Assembly (NCBI RefSeq): GCF_008831285.2 | Contig: NW_022204863.1 | Span: 1 to 52,925, forward strand | Length of the DNA stretch: 52,925 nt | From: Nymphaea colorata | Lineage: Eukaryota > Streptophyta > Magnoliopsida > Nymphaeales > Nymphaeaceae | Direction of reading: 5' to 3' | Shown here: positions 26,789-37,307 of the stretch, in pieces | Numbering within the stretch: the first letter of the stretch is position 1 | Layout of the letters: every line of letters starts with the position of its first letter | Notes under the pieces: model-generated | What the model saw: only the letters and a program-made list of their open reading frames with translations | What the model was told of the DNA's origin: nothing | Database searches by the model: none | Translations under genes and position numbers: made by a program

Positions 26789-29095
26789 GACACCAAATGA
26801 ATCACTCGAATCTCATTCATTTTCATACAAACTTGTGATTTCGATCTACTAAATCATTTAATATAGATGTAACAACAAGTTAAACACATTCAATTAAGCA
26901 TGCATGATCATATGAATCATTTAAATCTCACTTGTACTGGTACGAACGCGTGATTTCAATCCTTTAGATCGTTCACTATAGATGTAACAACAAATTCAAC
27001 TCATCGGACTAATTACACGCATTGAAAGTAAGCATAGATCCCATTTGTATCCATATGAACTTGCGATTTCAATCATTTAAATCATTCATTATAGATGTAA
27101 TAACAAGTGAAATACACTAGATTAACTGTAAGGGACCAACTTAATGACCTGACTCTCATTCATTTCCAAACGAACTTCTTATTTCAAGCCACTAAGTCAT
27201 TCTATAGTATGTAACAAATGGCTACGCACACTCAATTAAATATATTGATCAAATATATGTAATAACAAGTGAAAATGAATCATTAATCTCTCAATTAAAT
27301 ATATGTGATCAAATATATGTAATAACAAGTGAAACATATTAGGTTACCTACAAGACACCAAATGAATCACTCAAATCTCATTCATTTCCATACAAACCTA
27401 TGATTTCAATATACTAAATCATTTAATATAGACGTAACAACAAGTTAAGCACATTCAATTAAGTATGCGTGATCAAATGAATCACTTAAATCTCACTCGT
27501 ATTGAGACGAGTGATTTAGTGTGCGTATGGATACAAATGAAGAAATGTAACAACATGTTCAACTTATTGAACAAACTACAGGGATCAAACTAAATAATCC
27601 ATAGGTCTCCTTTACATCCATATAAACTTGTGAGTTTTATCGTTTAAATCGTTGATCATAGATGTCATAACGAGTGAAACACATTAGGTTAATTATAAGA
27701 CACCAAATGAATCACTCAAATCTCATTTATTTTCACACAAACTTGTGATTTGAATTCACTTAATCTAGCAATATGGATGTAACAACAAGTTAACACATTC
27801 AATTAAGTATGTGTGATCATTTGAATCACTTAAATCGCACTTGCATTGATACGAACTTGTGATTCAATCCTTTAGAACGTTCCCTATAGATGTAACAACA
27901 AATTCAACTCATCGGACTAACTACACGTGTACAAATATAGTGACTTCAACCATTTGTATCCATATAAACTTGTGATTTCAACCATTTAAATCATTCATTA
28001 TAGATGTAATAACAAGTGAAATACATTAGATTAACTATAAGGACCAATATAGTGACTTGACTCTCATTCATTTCCAAACGGACTTCTTTTTCAAGCCACT
28101 AAGTCATTCTATACGTATGTAACAAATGGTTACGCACATTCAATTAAATATAAGTTATCAAATGTATGTAAGAACAAGTAAAAATGAATCACATAATCTC
28201 TCGATTAAACATAAGTGATCAAATGTATGTAATAACAAGTGAAACACATTAAGTTACCTGTAAGACACCAAATGAATCACTCGAATCTCATTCATTTCAT
28301 ATAAACCTATGATTTGAATTTACTAAATCATTTAATATAAACGTACAACAAGTTAAGTACATTCAATTAAATATGCGTGATCAATTGAATCACTTAAATC
28401 CCACTCGTATTGATGTGAACTTGTGCATCGATCACTATAGATGTAACAACATGTTCAACTTATCGTACAACTAGAAAGGATCAAACTAATGCATAGGTCT
28501 CTTTATATCCATATAAACTTGTGAGTTTAATTATTTAAATCATTGATCATGGATGTAATAACATGTGAACACGTTAGGTTAACTATAAGACACCAAATGA
28601 ATCACTCGAATCACATTCATTTTCATACAAACTTGTGATTCAGTTCACTTAATCAAGCAACAAGGATGTAACAATAAGTTAAGCACATTCAATTAAGTAT
28701 GTGTGATCATTTGAATCACTTAAATCGCACTTGTATTGATACGAACTTGTAATTTCAATCCTTTAGATCGTGCACTATAGTCGTACAATACGAGTCAGAT
28801 TTAAGTGATTCATATGATCACGCATACTTTATTGAATTTACTTGACTTATTGTTATATCCATGTAAATGATTAGTAGATTGAAATCACAGGCTTGCATGA
28901 AAATGAATGAGATTTGAGTGATTCATTTGGTGCCCTATTGTTAACCTAATTCACTTGTTAAGCACATTCAATTAAATTACAAGTGAAACACATTAGGTTA
29001 ACTATATGACACCAAATGAATCACTTGTTAAGGACATCCGTATTAAGAATCATTATAAATGTAACAACTAGTGAAACACATTAGGTAAACCATAA
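26789..29095 (+). repeat. HOR copy 10, same short form as copy 9 (2,307 bp)
   Basis: It carries the same joint between the B units of blocks 3 and 5 (27859-27871) and the same upstream gcattgat variant as copy 9. The two adjacent copies therefore probably arose by duplication of one 2.3 kb variant. Several single-base deletions are private to this copy. The inverted segment lies at 28783-28960. Confidence 0.9.
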
Positions 29096-29663
29096 GACAC
29101 CAAATGAATCACTCGAATCTCATTCATTTTCATACAAACTTGTGATTTCGATCTACTAAATCATTTAATATAGATGTAACAACAAGTTAAACACATTCAA
29201 TTAAGCATGCATGATCATATGAATCATTTAAATCTCACTTGTATTGGTACGAACGCGTGATTTCAATCCTTTAGATCGTTCACTATAGATGTAACAACAA
29301 ATTCAACTCATCGGACTAATTACACGCATTCAAAGTAATGCATAGATCCCATTTGTATCCATATGAACTTGCGATTTCAATCATTTAAATCATTCATTAT
29401 AGATGTAATAACAAGTGAAATACACTAGATTAACTGTAAGGGACCAACTTAATGACCTGACTCTCATTCATTTCCAAACGAACTTCTTATTTCAAGCCAC
29501 TAAGTCATTCTATACGTATGTAACAAATGGCTACGCACACTCAATTAAATATATTGATCAAATATATGTAATAACAAGTGAAAATGAATCATTTAATCTC
29601 TCAATTAAATATATGTGATCAAATATATGTAATAACAAGTGAAACATATTAGGTTACCTACAA
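29096..29663 (+). repeat. Block 1, long type A-B-C-D-E (568 bp)
   Basis: Five sub-units in order. A begins gacaccaaatgaatcactcg, B begins at gaatcatttaaatctcac, C contains catttgtatccatatgaac, D contains cattcatttccaaacg, and E starts near aatgaatcatttaatc. Block-specific marks are gcatgcatgatc, acgaacgcgtgattt and the cgcattcaaagtaatgc segment. A 67-codon open frame with a GTG start (29415-29618) spans C to E and recurs in the same place in other copies; I regard it as non-coding. Confidence 0.85.
29541..29645 (+). repeat. 60-61 bp tandem duplication at the D/E boundary
   Basis: The words tcaattaaatatat, gatcaaatatatgtaataac and aagtgaaa occur twice, at offsets of 60-61 bases (first from 29541, second from 29601). 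Blocks 3 and 5 carry the same doublet in diverged form, so it was already present in the ancestral long block. It suggests that the 110-120 bp sub-unit itself grew from pieces of about 60 bp. Confidence 0.8.
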
Positions 29664-30012
29664 GACACCAAATGAATCACTCAAATCTCATTCATTTCCA
29701 TACAAACCTATGATTTCAATATACTAAATCATTTAATATAGACGTAACAACAAGTTAAGCACATTCAATTAAGTATGCGTGATCAAATGAATCACTTAAA
29801 TCTCACTCGTATTGAGACGAGTGATTTAGTGTGCGTATGGATACAAATGAATGAGATGTAACAACATGTTCAACTTATTGAACAAACTACAAGGGATCAA
29901 ACTAAACTAATCCATAGGTCTCCTTTACATCCATATAAACTTGTGAGTTTTTATCGTTTAAATCGTTGATCATAGATGTCATAACGAGTGAAACACATTA
30001 GGTTAATTATAA
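29664..30012 (+). repeat. Block 2, short type A-B-C (349 bp)
   Basis: A short block that begins gacaccaaatgaatcactca. Its B unit differs from those of blocks 4 and 6: after cactcgtattgag it carries a reversed patch (29817-29855), then resumes as gatgtaacaacatgttcaac. It contains the doubled actaaactaatcc word not found in other short blocks. Confidence 0.85.
29804..29855. repeat. Small hairpin and reversed patch inside block 2
   Basis: cactcgt (29804-29810) and acgagtg (29817-29823) are perfect complements with a six-base loop. The 39 bases 29817-29855, read on the other strand, begin ctcattcatttgtatccata, which resembles the cattcatt...ccata words of the A and C units in direct orientation. 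It looks like a small local inversion fixed in block 2 of every HOR examined. Several copies, including the left edge and 43-51 kb, have atcgag as the loop. Confidence 0.75.
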
Positions 30013-30494
30013 GACACCAAATGAATCACTCAAATCTCATTTATTTTCACACAAACTTGTGATTTGAATTCACTTAATCTAGCAATATGGATGTAACAAC
30101 AAGTTAAGCACATTCAATTAAGTATGTGTGATCATTTGAATCACTTAAATCGCACTTGTATTGATACGAACTTGTGATTTCAATCATTTAGATCGTGCAC
30201 TATAGTTGTAACAATAAATTCAACTCATCGGACTAACTACACGCGTTTGTATCCACATGAACATGTGATTTCAATCATTTAAATCATTCATTATATATGT
30301 ATTCCAAACGAACTTCTGGTATCAAAGCCACTAGGTCATTCTATACGTAAGTAAGAAATGGTCACGCACATTCAATAAATACAAGTGATCAATTATATGT
30401 AATAACAAGTGAAAATGAATCACTTAATCTCTCAATTAAATATAAGTGATCAAATATATGTAATAACAAGTGAAACACATTAGGTTACTTACAA
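30013..30494 (+). repeat. Block 3, long type with a fixed internal deletion (482 bp)
   Basis: Same order as blocks 1 and 5, but about 86 bp shorter: after cattatatatgta it goes straight to ttccaaacgaacttctgg, losing the end of C and the start of D. The loss is present in all HOR copies with this block, so it predates their amplification. Block 3 is the commonest site of later rearrangement (copies 4, 7, 9, 10, 12, 13, 14 and 17). Confidence 0.85.
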
Positions 30495-30834
30495 GACACC
30501 AAATGAATCACTCCAATATCATTCATTTTCATACAAACCTATGATTTAATCTACTAAATCATTTAATATAGACGTAACAACAAGTTAAGCACATTCAATT
30601 ACGTATGTGTGATAAAATGAATCACTTAAATCCCACTCGTATTGATACGAACTTGTGATTTCAATTCCTTACATCGATCACCATAGATGTAAGAACTAGT
30701 TCAACTTATGAACTAACTACAAGGATCAAACTAATGCATAGGTCTCCTTATATCCATACAAACTTGTAAGTTTAATCATTTAAATCATTGATCAAAGATG
30801 TAATAACAAGTGAAACACAATAGGTTAACTACAA
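30495..30834 (+). repeat. Block 4, short type A-B-C (340 bp)
   Basis: It begins gacaccaaatgaatcactcc. It differs from block 2 by keeping the direct-orientation segment acttgtgatttcaattcc and by the word gtaagaactagttcaac. It contains the hairpin tagttcaa-ctta-ttgaacta in most copies; in copy 11 itself one base of that hairpin is missing. Confidence 0.85.
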
Positions 30835-31403
30835 GACACCAAATGAATCACTCGAATCTCATTCATTTTCGCACAAACTTGTGATTTCAATCTACTAAAT
30901 CATTTATTATAGACGTAACAACAAGTTAAACACATTCAATTAAGTATGCATGATTATATGAATCACTTAAATCTCACTTGTATTCGTACGAACATGTGAT
31001 TTCAATCCTTTAGAACGTTCCCTATAGATGTAACAACAAATTCAACTCATCGGACTAACTACACGTGTACAAATATAGTGACTTCAACCATTTGTATCCA
31101 TATAAACTTGTGATTTCAACCATTTAAATCATTCATTATAGATGTAATAACAAGTGAAATACATTAGATTAACTATAAGGGACCAATATAGTGACTTGAC
31201 TCTCATTCATTTCCAAACGGACTTCTTTTTTCAAGCCACTAAGTCATTCTATACGTATGTAACAAATGGTTACGCACATTCAATTAAATATAAGTTATCA
31301 AATGTATGTAAGAACAAGTAAAAATGAATCACATAATCTCTCGATTAAACATAAGTGATCAAATGTATGTAATAACAAGTGAAACACATTAAGTTACCTG
31401 TAA
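30835..31403 (+). repeat. Block 5, long type A-B-C-D-E (569 bp)
   Basis: The second full-length long block. Its marks are tcgcacaaacttgtgattt in A, attcgtacgaacatgtg and gaacgttccctatag in B, acgtgtacaaatatagtg at the start of C, and a t-run before caagcc in D. Its order matches block 1, supporting an ancestral long+short pair that was duplicated twice. Confidence 0.85.
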
Positions 31404-31734
31404 GACACCAAATGAATCACTCGAATCCCATTCATTTTCATATAAACCTATGATTTGAATTTACTAAATCATTTAATATAAACGTAACAACAAGTTAAGT
31501 ACATTCAATTAAATATGCGTGATCAATTGAATCACTTAAATCCCACTCGTATTGATGTGAACTTGTGCATCGATCACTATAGATGTAACAACATGTTCAA
31601 CTTATCGTACAAACTAGAAAGGATCAAACTAATGCATAGGTCTCCTTTATATCCATATAAACTTGTGAGTTTTAATTATTTAAATCATTGATCATGGATG
31701 TAATAACATGTGAAACACGTTAGGTTAACTATAA
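31404..31734 (+). repeat. Block 6, short type A-B-C (331 bp)
   Basis: It begins gacaccaaatgaatcactcg. Its marks are gcgtgatcaattg, gatgtgaacttgtgcatcg and cgtacaaactagaaagg. Its last 31 bases, from taacatgtgaaacacg, form the outer end of the left palindrome arm that continues into block 7. Confidence 0.85.
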
Positions 31735-32110
31735 GACACCAAATGAATCACTCGAATCACATTCATTTTCATACAAACTTGTGATTTCAGTTCACTTAAT
31801 CAAGCAACATGGATGTAACAATAAGTTAAGCACATTCAATTAAGTATGTGTGATCATTTGAATCACTTAAATCGCACTTGTATTGATACGAACTTGTAAT
31901 TTCAATCCTTTAGATCGTGCACTATAGTCGTACCAATACGAGTCAGATTTAAGTGATTCATATGATCACGCATACTTTATTGAATGTACTTGACTTATTG
32001 TTATATCCATGTTAAATGATTTAGTAGATTGAAATCACAGGCTTGCATGAAAATGAATGAGATTTGAGTGATTCATTTGGTGCCCTATTGTTAACCTAAT
32101 TCACTTGTTA
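31704..32110. repeat. Long imperfect palindrome (about 407 bp) in block 7, reference copy
   Basis: Left arm 31704-31889, spacer 31890-31929 (40 bp), right arm 31930-32110. In the inner 46 bp of each arm (31844-31889 against 31930-31975) I count 40 of 46 complementary positions. The outer arms also match, from taacatgtgaaacac on the left to ttcacttgtta on the right. Inverted segments in the other copies: 973-1153, 4122-4264 (shortened), 8401-8581 (left arm lost), 12198-12378, 15263-15442, 18360-18540, 21013-21192, 24158-24338, 26475-26653, 28783-28960, 34812-34992, 39680-39859, 42453-42633, 45597-45777, 47020-47198 and 50163-50342. Confidence 0.92.
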
Positions 32111-32245
32111 AGCACATTCAATTAAATTACAAGTGAAACACATTAGGTTAACTATATGACACCAAATGAATCACTTGTTAAGGACATCCGTATTAAGAAT
32201 CATTATAAATGTAACAACTAGTGAAACACATTAGGTAAACCATAA
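31735..32245. repeat. Block 7, direct A-B followed by an inverted segment and a short linker (511 bp)
   Basis: A direct A and B (31735 to about 31929) are followed by an inverted B/A segment (31930-32110), a short direct piece with cacattcaattaaattac, and an 88 bp mini-unit (32158-32245) that begins like A but continues ttgttaaggacatccg. The mini-unit is specific to this block. Block 7 is absent from copies 2 and 13. Confidence 0.88.
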
Positions 32246-35127
32246 GACACCAAATGAATCACTCGAATCTCATTATTTTCATACAAACTTGTGATTTCGA
32301 TCTACTAAATCATTTAATATAGATGTAACAACAAGTTAAACACATTCAATTAAGCATGCATGATCATATGAATCATTTAAATCTCACTTGTATTGGTACG
32401 AACGCGTGATTTCAATCCTTTAGATCGTTCACTATAGATGTAACAACAAATTCAACTCATCGGACTAATTACACGCATTCAAAGTAATGCATAGATCCCA
32501 TTTGTATCCATATGAACTTGCGATTTCAATCATTTAAATCATTCATTATAGATGTAATAACAAGTGAAATACACTAGATTAACTGTAAGGGACCAACTTA
32601 ATGACCTGACTCTCATTCATTTCCAAACGAACTTCTTATTTCAAGCCACTAAGTCATTCTATACGTATGTAACAAATGGCTACGCACACTCAATTAAATA
32701 TATTGATCAAATATATGTAATAACAAGTGAAAATGAATCATTTAATCTCTCAATTAAATATATGTGATCAAATATATGTAATAACAAGTGAAACATATTA
32801 GGTTACCTACAAGACACCAAATGATCACTCAAATCTCATTCATTTCCATACAAACCTATGATTTCAATATACTAAATCATTTAATATAGACGTAACAACA
32901 AGTTAAGCACATTCAACTAAGTATGCGTGATCAAATGAATCACTTAAATCTCACTCGTATTGAGACGAGTGATTTAGTGTGCGTATGGATACAAATGAAT
33001 GAGATGTAACAACATGTTCAACTTATTGAACAAACTACAAGGGATCAAACTAAACTAATCCATAGGTCTCCTTTACATCCATATAAACTTGTGAGTTTTT
33101 ATCCTTTAAATCGTTGATCATAGATGTCATAACGAGTGAAACACATTACGTTAATTATAAGACACCAAATGAATCACTCAAATCTCATTTATTTTCTCAC
33201 AAACTTGTGATTTGAATTCACTTAATCTAGCAATATGGATGTAACAACAAGTTAATCACATTCAATTAAGTATGTGTGATCATTTGAATCACTTAAATCG
33301 CACTTGTATTGATACGAACTTGTGATTTCAATCATTTAGATCGTGCACTATAGTTGTAACAATTAATTCAACTGTCGGACTAACTACACGCGTTTGTATC
33401 CACATGAACATGTGATTTCAATCATTTAAATCAATCATTATTATGTATTCCAAACGAACTTCTGGTATCAAAGCCACTAGGTCATTCTATACGTAAGTAA
33501 GAAATGGACACGCACATTCAATTAAATACAAGTGATCAATTATATGTAATAACAAGTGAAAATGAATCACTTAATCTCTCCATTAAATATAAGTGATCAA
33601 ATATATGTAATAACAAGTGAAACACATTAGGTTACTTGCAAGACACCAAATGAATCACTCCAATATCATTCATTTTTATAGAAACTTGTAAGTTTTAATC
33701 ATTTAAATCATTGATCAAAGATGTAATAACAAGTGAAGCACAATAGGTTAACTACAAGACACCAAATGAATCACTCGAATCTCATTAATTTTCGCACAAA
33801 CTTGTGATTTCAATTTACTAAATCATTTATTATGATTATATGAATCACTTAAATCTCACTTGTATTCGTATGAACATGTGATTTCAATCCTTTAGAACGT
33901 TCCTTATAGATGTAACAACAAATTCAACTCATCGGACTAACTACACGTGTACAAATATAGTGGCTTCAACCATTTGTATCCATATAAACATGTGATTTCA
34001 ACCATTTAAATCATTCATTATAGATGTAATAACAAGTGAAATACATTAGATTAACTATAAGGGACCAATATAGTGACTTGACTCTCATTCATTTCCAAAC
34101 GGACTTCTTTTTTCAAGCCACTAAGTCATTCTATACGTATGTAACAAATGGTTATGCACATTCAATTAAATATAAGTTATCAAATGTATGTAAGAACAAG
34201 TAAAAATGAATAACATAATCTCGCGATAGAACATAAGTGATCAAATGTATGTAATAACAAGTGAAACACATTAAGTTACCTGTAAGACACCAAGTGAATC
34301 ACTCGAATCCCATTCATTTTCATATAAACCTATGATTTGAATTTACTAAATCATTTAATATAAACGTAACAACAAGTTAAGTACATTCAATTAAATATGC
34401 GTGATCAATTGAATCACTTAAATCCCACTCGTATTGATGTGAACTTGTGCATCGATCACTATAGATGTAACAACATGTTCAACTTATCGTACAAACTACA
34501 AAGGATCAAACTAATGCATAGGTCTCCTTTATATTCATATAAACTTGTGAGTTTTAATTATTTAAATCATTGATCATGGATGTAATAACATGCGAAACAC
34601 GTTAGGTTAACTATAAGACACCAAATGAATCACTCGAATCACATTCATTTTCATACAAACTTGTGATTTCAGATCACTTAATCAAGCAACATGGATGTAA
34701 CAATAAGTTAAGCACATTCAATTAAGTATGTGTGATCATTTGAATCACTTAAATCGCATTTGTATTGATACGAACTTGTAATTTCAATCCTTTAGATCGT
34801 GCACTATAGTCGTACCAATACTAGTCAGATTTAAGTGATTCATATGATCACGCTTACTTTATTGAATGTACTTGACTTATTGTTATATCCATGTTAAATG
34901 ATTTAGTAAAGTTAAATCACTGGCTTGCATGAAAATGAATGAGATTTGAGTGATTCATTTGGTGCCCTATTGTTAACCTAATTCGCTTGTTAAGCACATT
35001 CAATTAAAATACAAGTGAAACACGTTAGGTTAACTATATGACACCAAATGAATCACTTGTTAAGGACATCCGTATTAAGAATCATTATAAATGTAACAAC
35101 TAGTGAAACACATTAGGTAAACCATAA
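32246..35127 (+). repeat. HOR copy 12, two deletions (2,882 bp)
   Basis: At about 33671-33690 the A unit of block 3 passes into the C unit of block 4, a loss of about 225 bp or two sub-units, joined in phase at the ata.aaac word. At about 33832 a further 43 bp or so of block 5 A is missing. Substitutions rather than single-base deletions mark this copy, including ctagtcag beside the inverted segment (34812-34992), also seen in copy 14. Confidence 0.88.
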
Positions 35128-37307
35128 GACACCAAATGAATCACTCGAATGTCATTCATTTTCATACAAACTTGTGATTTCAATCTACTAAATCATTTAA
35201 TATCGATGTAACAACAAGTTAAACACATTCAATTAAGCATGCATGATCATATGAATCATTTAAATCTCACTTGTATTGGTACGAACACGTGATTTCAATC
35301 CTTTAGATCGTTCTCTATAGATGTAACAACAAATTCAACTCATCGGACTAATTACACGCATTCAAAGTAATGCATAGATCCCATTTGTATCCATATGAAC
35401 TTGCGATTTCAATCATTTAAATCAGTCATTATAGATGTAATAACAAGTGAAATACACTAGATTAACTGTAAGGGACCAACTTAATGACATGACTCTCATT
35501 CATTTCCAAACGAACTTCTTAGTTCAAGCCACTAAGTCATTCTATACGTATGTAACAAATGGCTACGCACACTGAATTAAATATATTGATCAAATATATG
35601 TAATAACAAGTGAAAATGATTCATTTAATCTCTCAATTAAATATATGTGATCAAATATATGTAATGACAAGGGAAACATATTAGGTTACCTACAAGACAC
35701 CAAATGAATCACTCAAATCTCATTCATTTCCATACAAACCTATGATTTCAATATACTAAATCATTTAATATAGACGTAACAACAAGTTAAGCACATTCAA
35801 CTAAGTATGCGTGATCAAATGAATCACTTAAATCTCACTCGTATGGAGACGAGTGATTTAGTGTGCGTATGGATACAAATGAATGAGATGTAACAACGTG
35901 TTCAACTTATTGAACAAACTACAAGGGATCAAACTAAACTAATCCATAGGTCTCCTTTACATCCATATAAACTTGTGAGTTTTTATCGTTTAAATCGTTG
36001 ATCATTGATGTCATAACGAGTGAAACACATTAGGTTAATTATAAGACACCAAATGAATCACTCAAATCTCATTTATTTTCACACAAACTTGTGATTTGAA
36101 TTCACTTAATCGAGCAATATGGATGTAACAACAGGTTAAGCACATTCAACTAAGTATGTGTGATCATTTGAATCACTTAAATCGCACTTGTATTGATACG
36201 AACTTGTGATTTCAATCATTTAGATCGTGCACTATAGTTGTAACAATAAATTCAACTCATCAGACTAACTACATGCGTTTGTATCCACATGAACATGTGA
36301 TTTCAATCATTTAAATCATTCATTATATATGTATTCCAAACGAACTTCTGGTATCAAAGCCACTAGGTCATTCTATACGTAAGTAAGAAATAGAGGTTAA
36401 GTACAAGACACCAAATGAATCACTCGAATCTCATTCATTTTCGCATAAACTTGTGATTTCAATCTACTAAATCATTTATTATAGACGTAACAACAAGTTA
36501 AACACATTCAATTAAGTATTCATGATTATATGAATCACTTAAATCTCACTTGCATTCGTACGAACATGTGATTTTAATCCTTTAGAACGTTCCCTATAGA
36601 TGTAACAACAAATTCAACTCATCAGACTAACTACACGTGTACAAATATAGTGACTTGAACCATTTGTATCCATATAAACTTGTGATTTCAACCATTTAAA
36701 TCATTCATTATAGATGTAATAACAAGTAAAATACATTAGATTAACTATAAGGGACCAATATAGTGACTTGACTCTCATTCATTTTCAAATGGACTTCTTT
36801 CTTCAAGCCACTAAGTCATTCTATATGTATGTAACAAATGGTTACGCACAATCAATTAAATATAAGTTATCAAATGTATGTAAGAACAAGTAAAAATGAA
36901 TAACATAATCTCTCGATTAAACATAAGCGATCAAATGTATGTAATAACAAGTGAAACACATTAAGTTACCTGTAAGACACCAAATGAATCACTCGAATCT
37001 CATTCATTTTCATATAAACTTATGATTTGAATTTACTAAATCATTTAATATAAACGTAACAACAAGTTAAGTACATTCAATTAAATATGCGTGATCAGTT
37101 GAATCACTTAAATCCCACTCGTATTGATGTGAACTTGTGCATCTATCACTATAGATGTAACAACATGTTCAACTTATCGTACAAACTAGAAAGGATCAAA
37201 CTAATGCATAAGTCTCCTTTATATCCATATAAACTTGTGAGTTTTAATTCTTTAAATCATTGATCATGGATGTAATAACATGCGAAACACGTTAGGTTAA
37301 CTATAAG
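35128..37307 (+). repeat. HOR copy 13, lacks most of block 4 and all of block 7 (2,180 bp)
   Basis: At about 36390 the D unit of block 3 (gtaagtaagaaat) joins the end of block 4 (agaggttaagtacaag), removing about 460 bp. The copy ends where the A unit of block 7 passes into a block 1 A unit at about 37340-37360, so there is no inverted segment here. The next copy carries the same 460 bp loss. Confidence 0.88.

Larger units (their letters stand above)
29096..32245 (+). repeat. HOR copy 11, full length reference copy (3,150 bp)
   Basis: Used here as the reference because all seven blocks are present and it has few private indels. Blocks are 29096-29663, 29664-30012, 30013-30494, 30495-30834, 30835-31403, 31404-31734 and 31735-32245. 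The palindrome spans 31704-32110. Confidence 0.95.

Noticed and set aside
32158-32245. The 88 bp mini-unit after the inverted segment as foreign insertion
   Set aside because: It starts like an A unit and ends like a C/E unit (gtgaaacacattagg), with only about 25 bases (near gttaaggacatccg) that do not match; a truncated, diverged sub-unit is the simpler reading.
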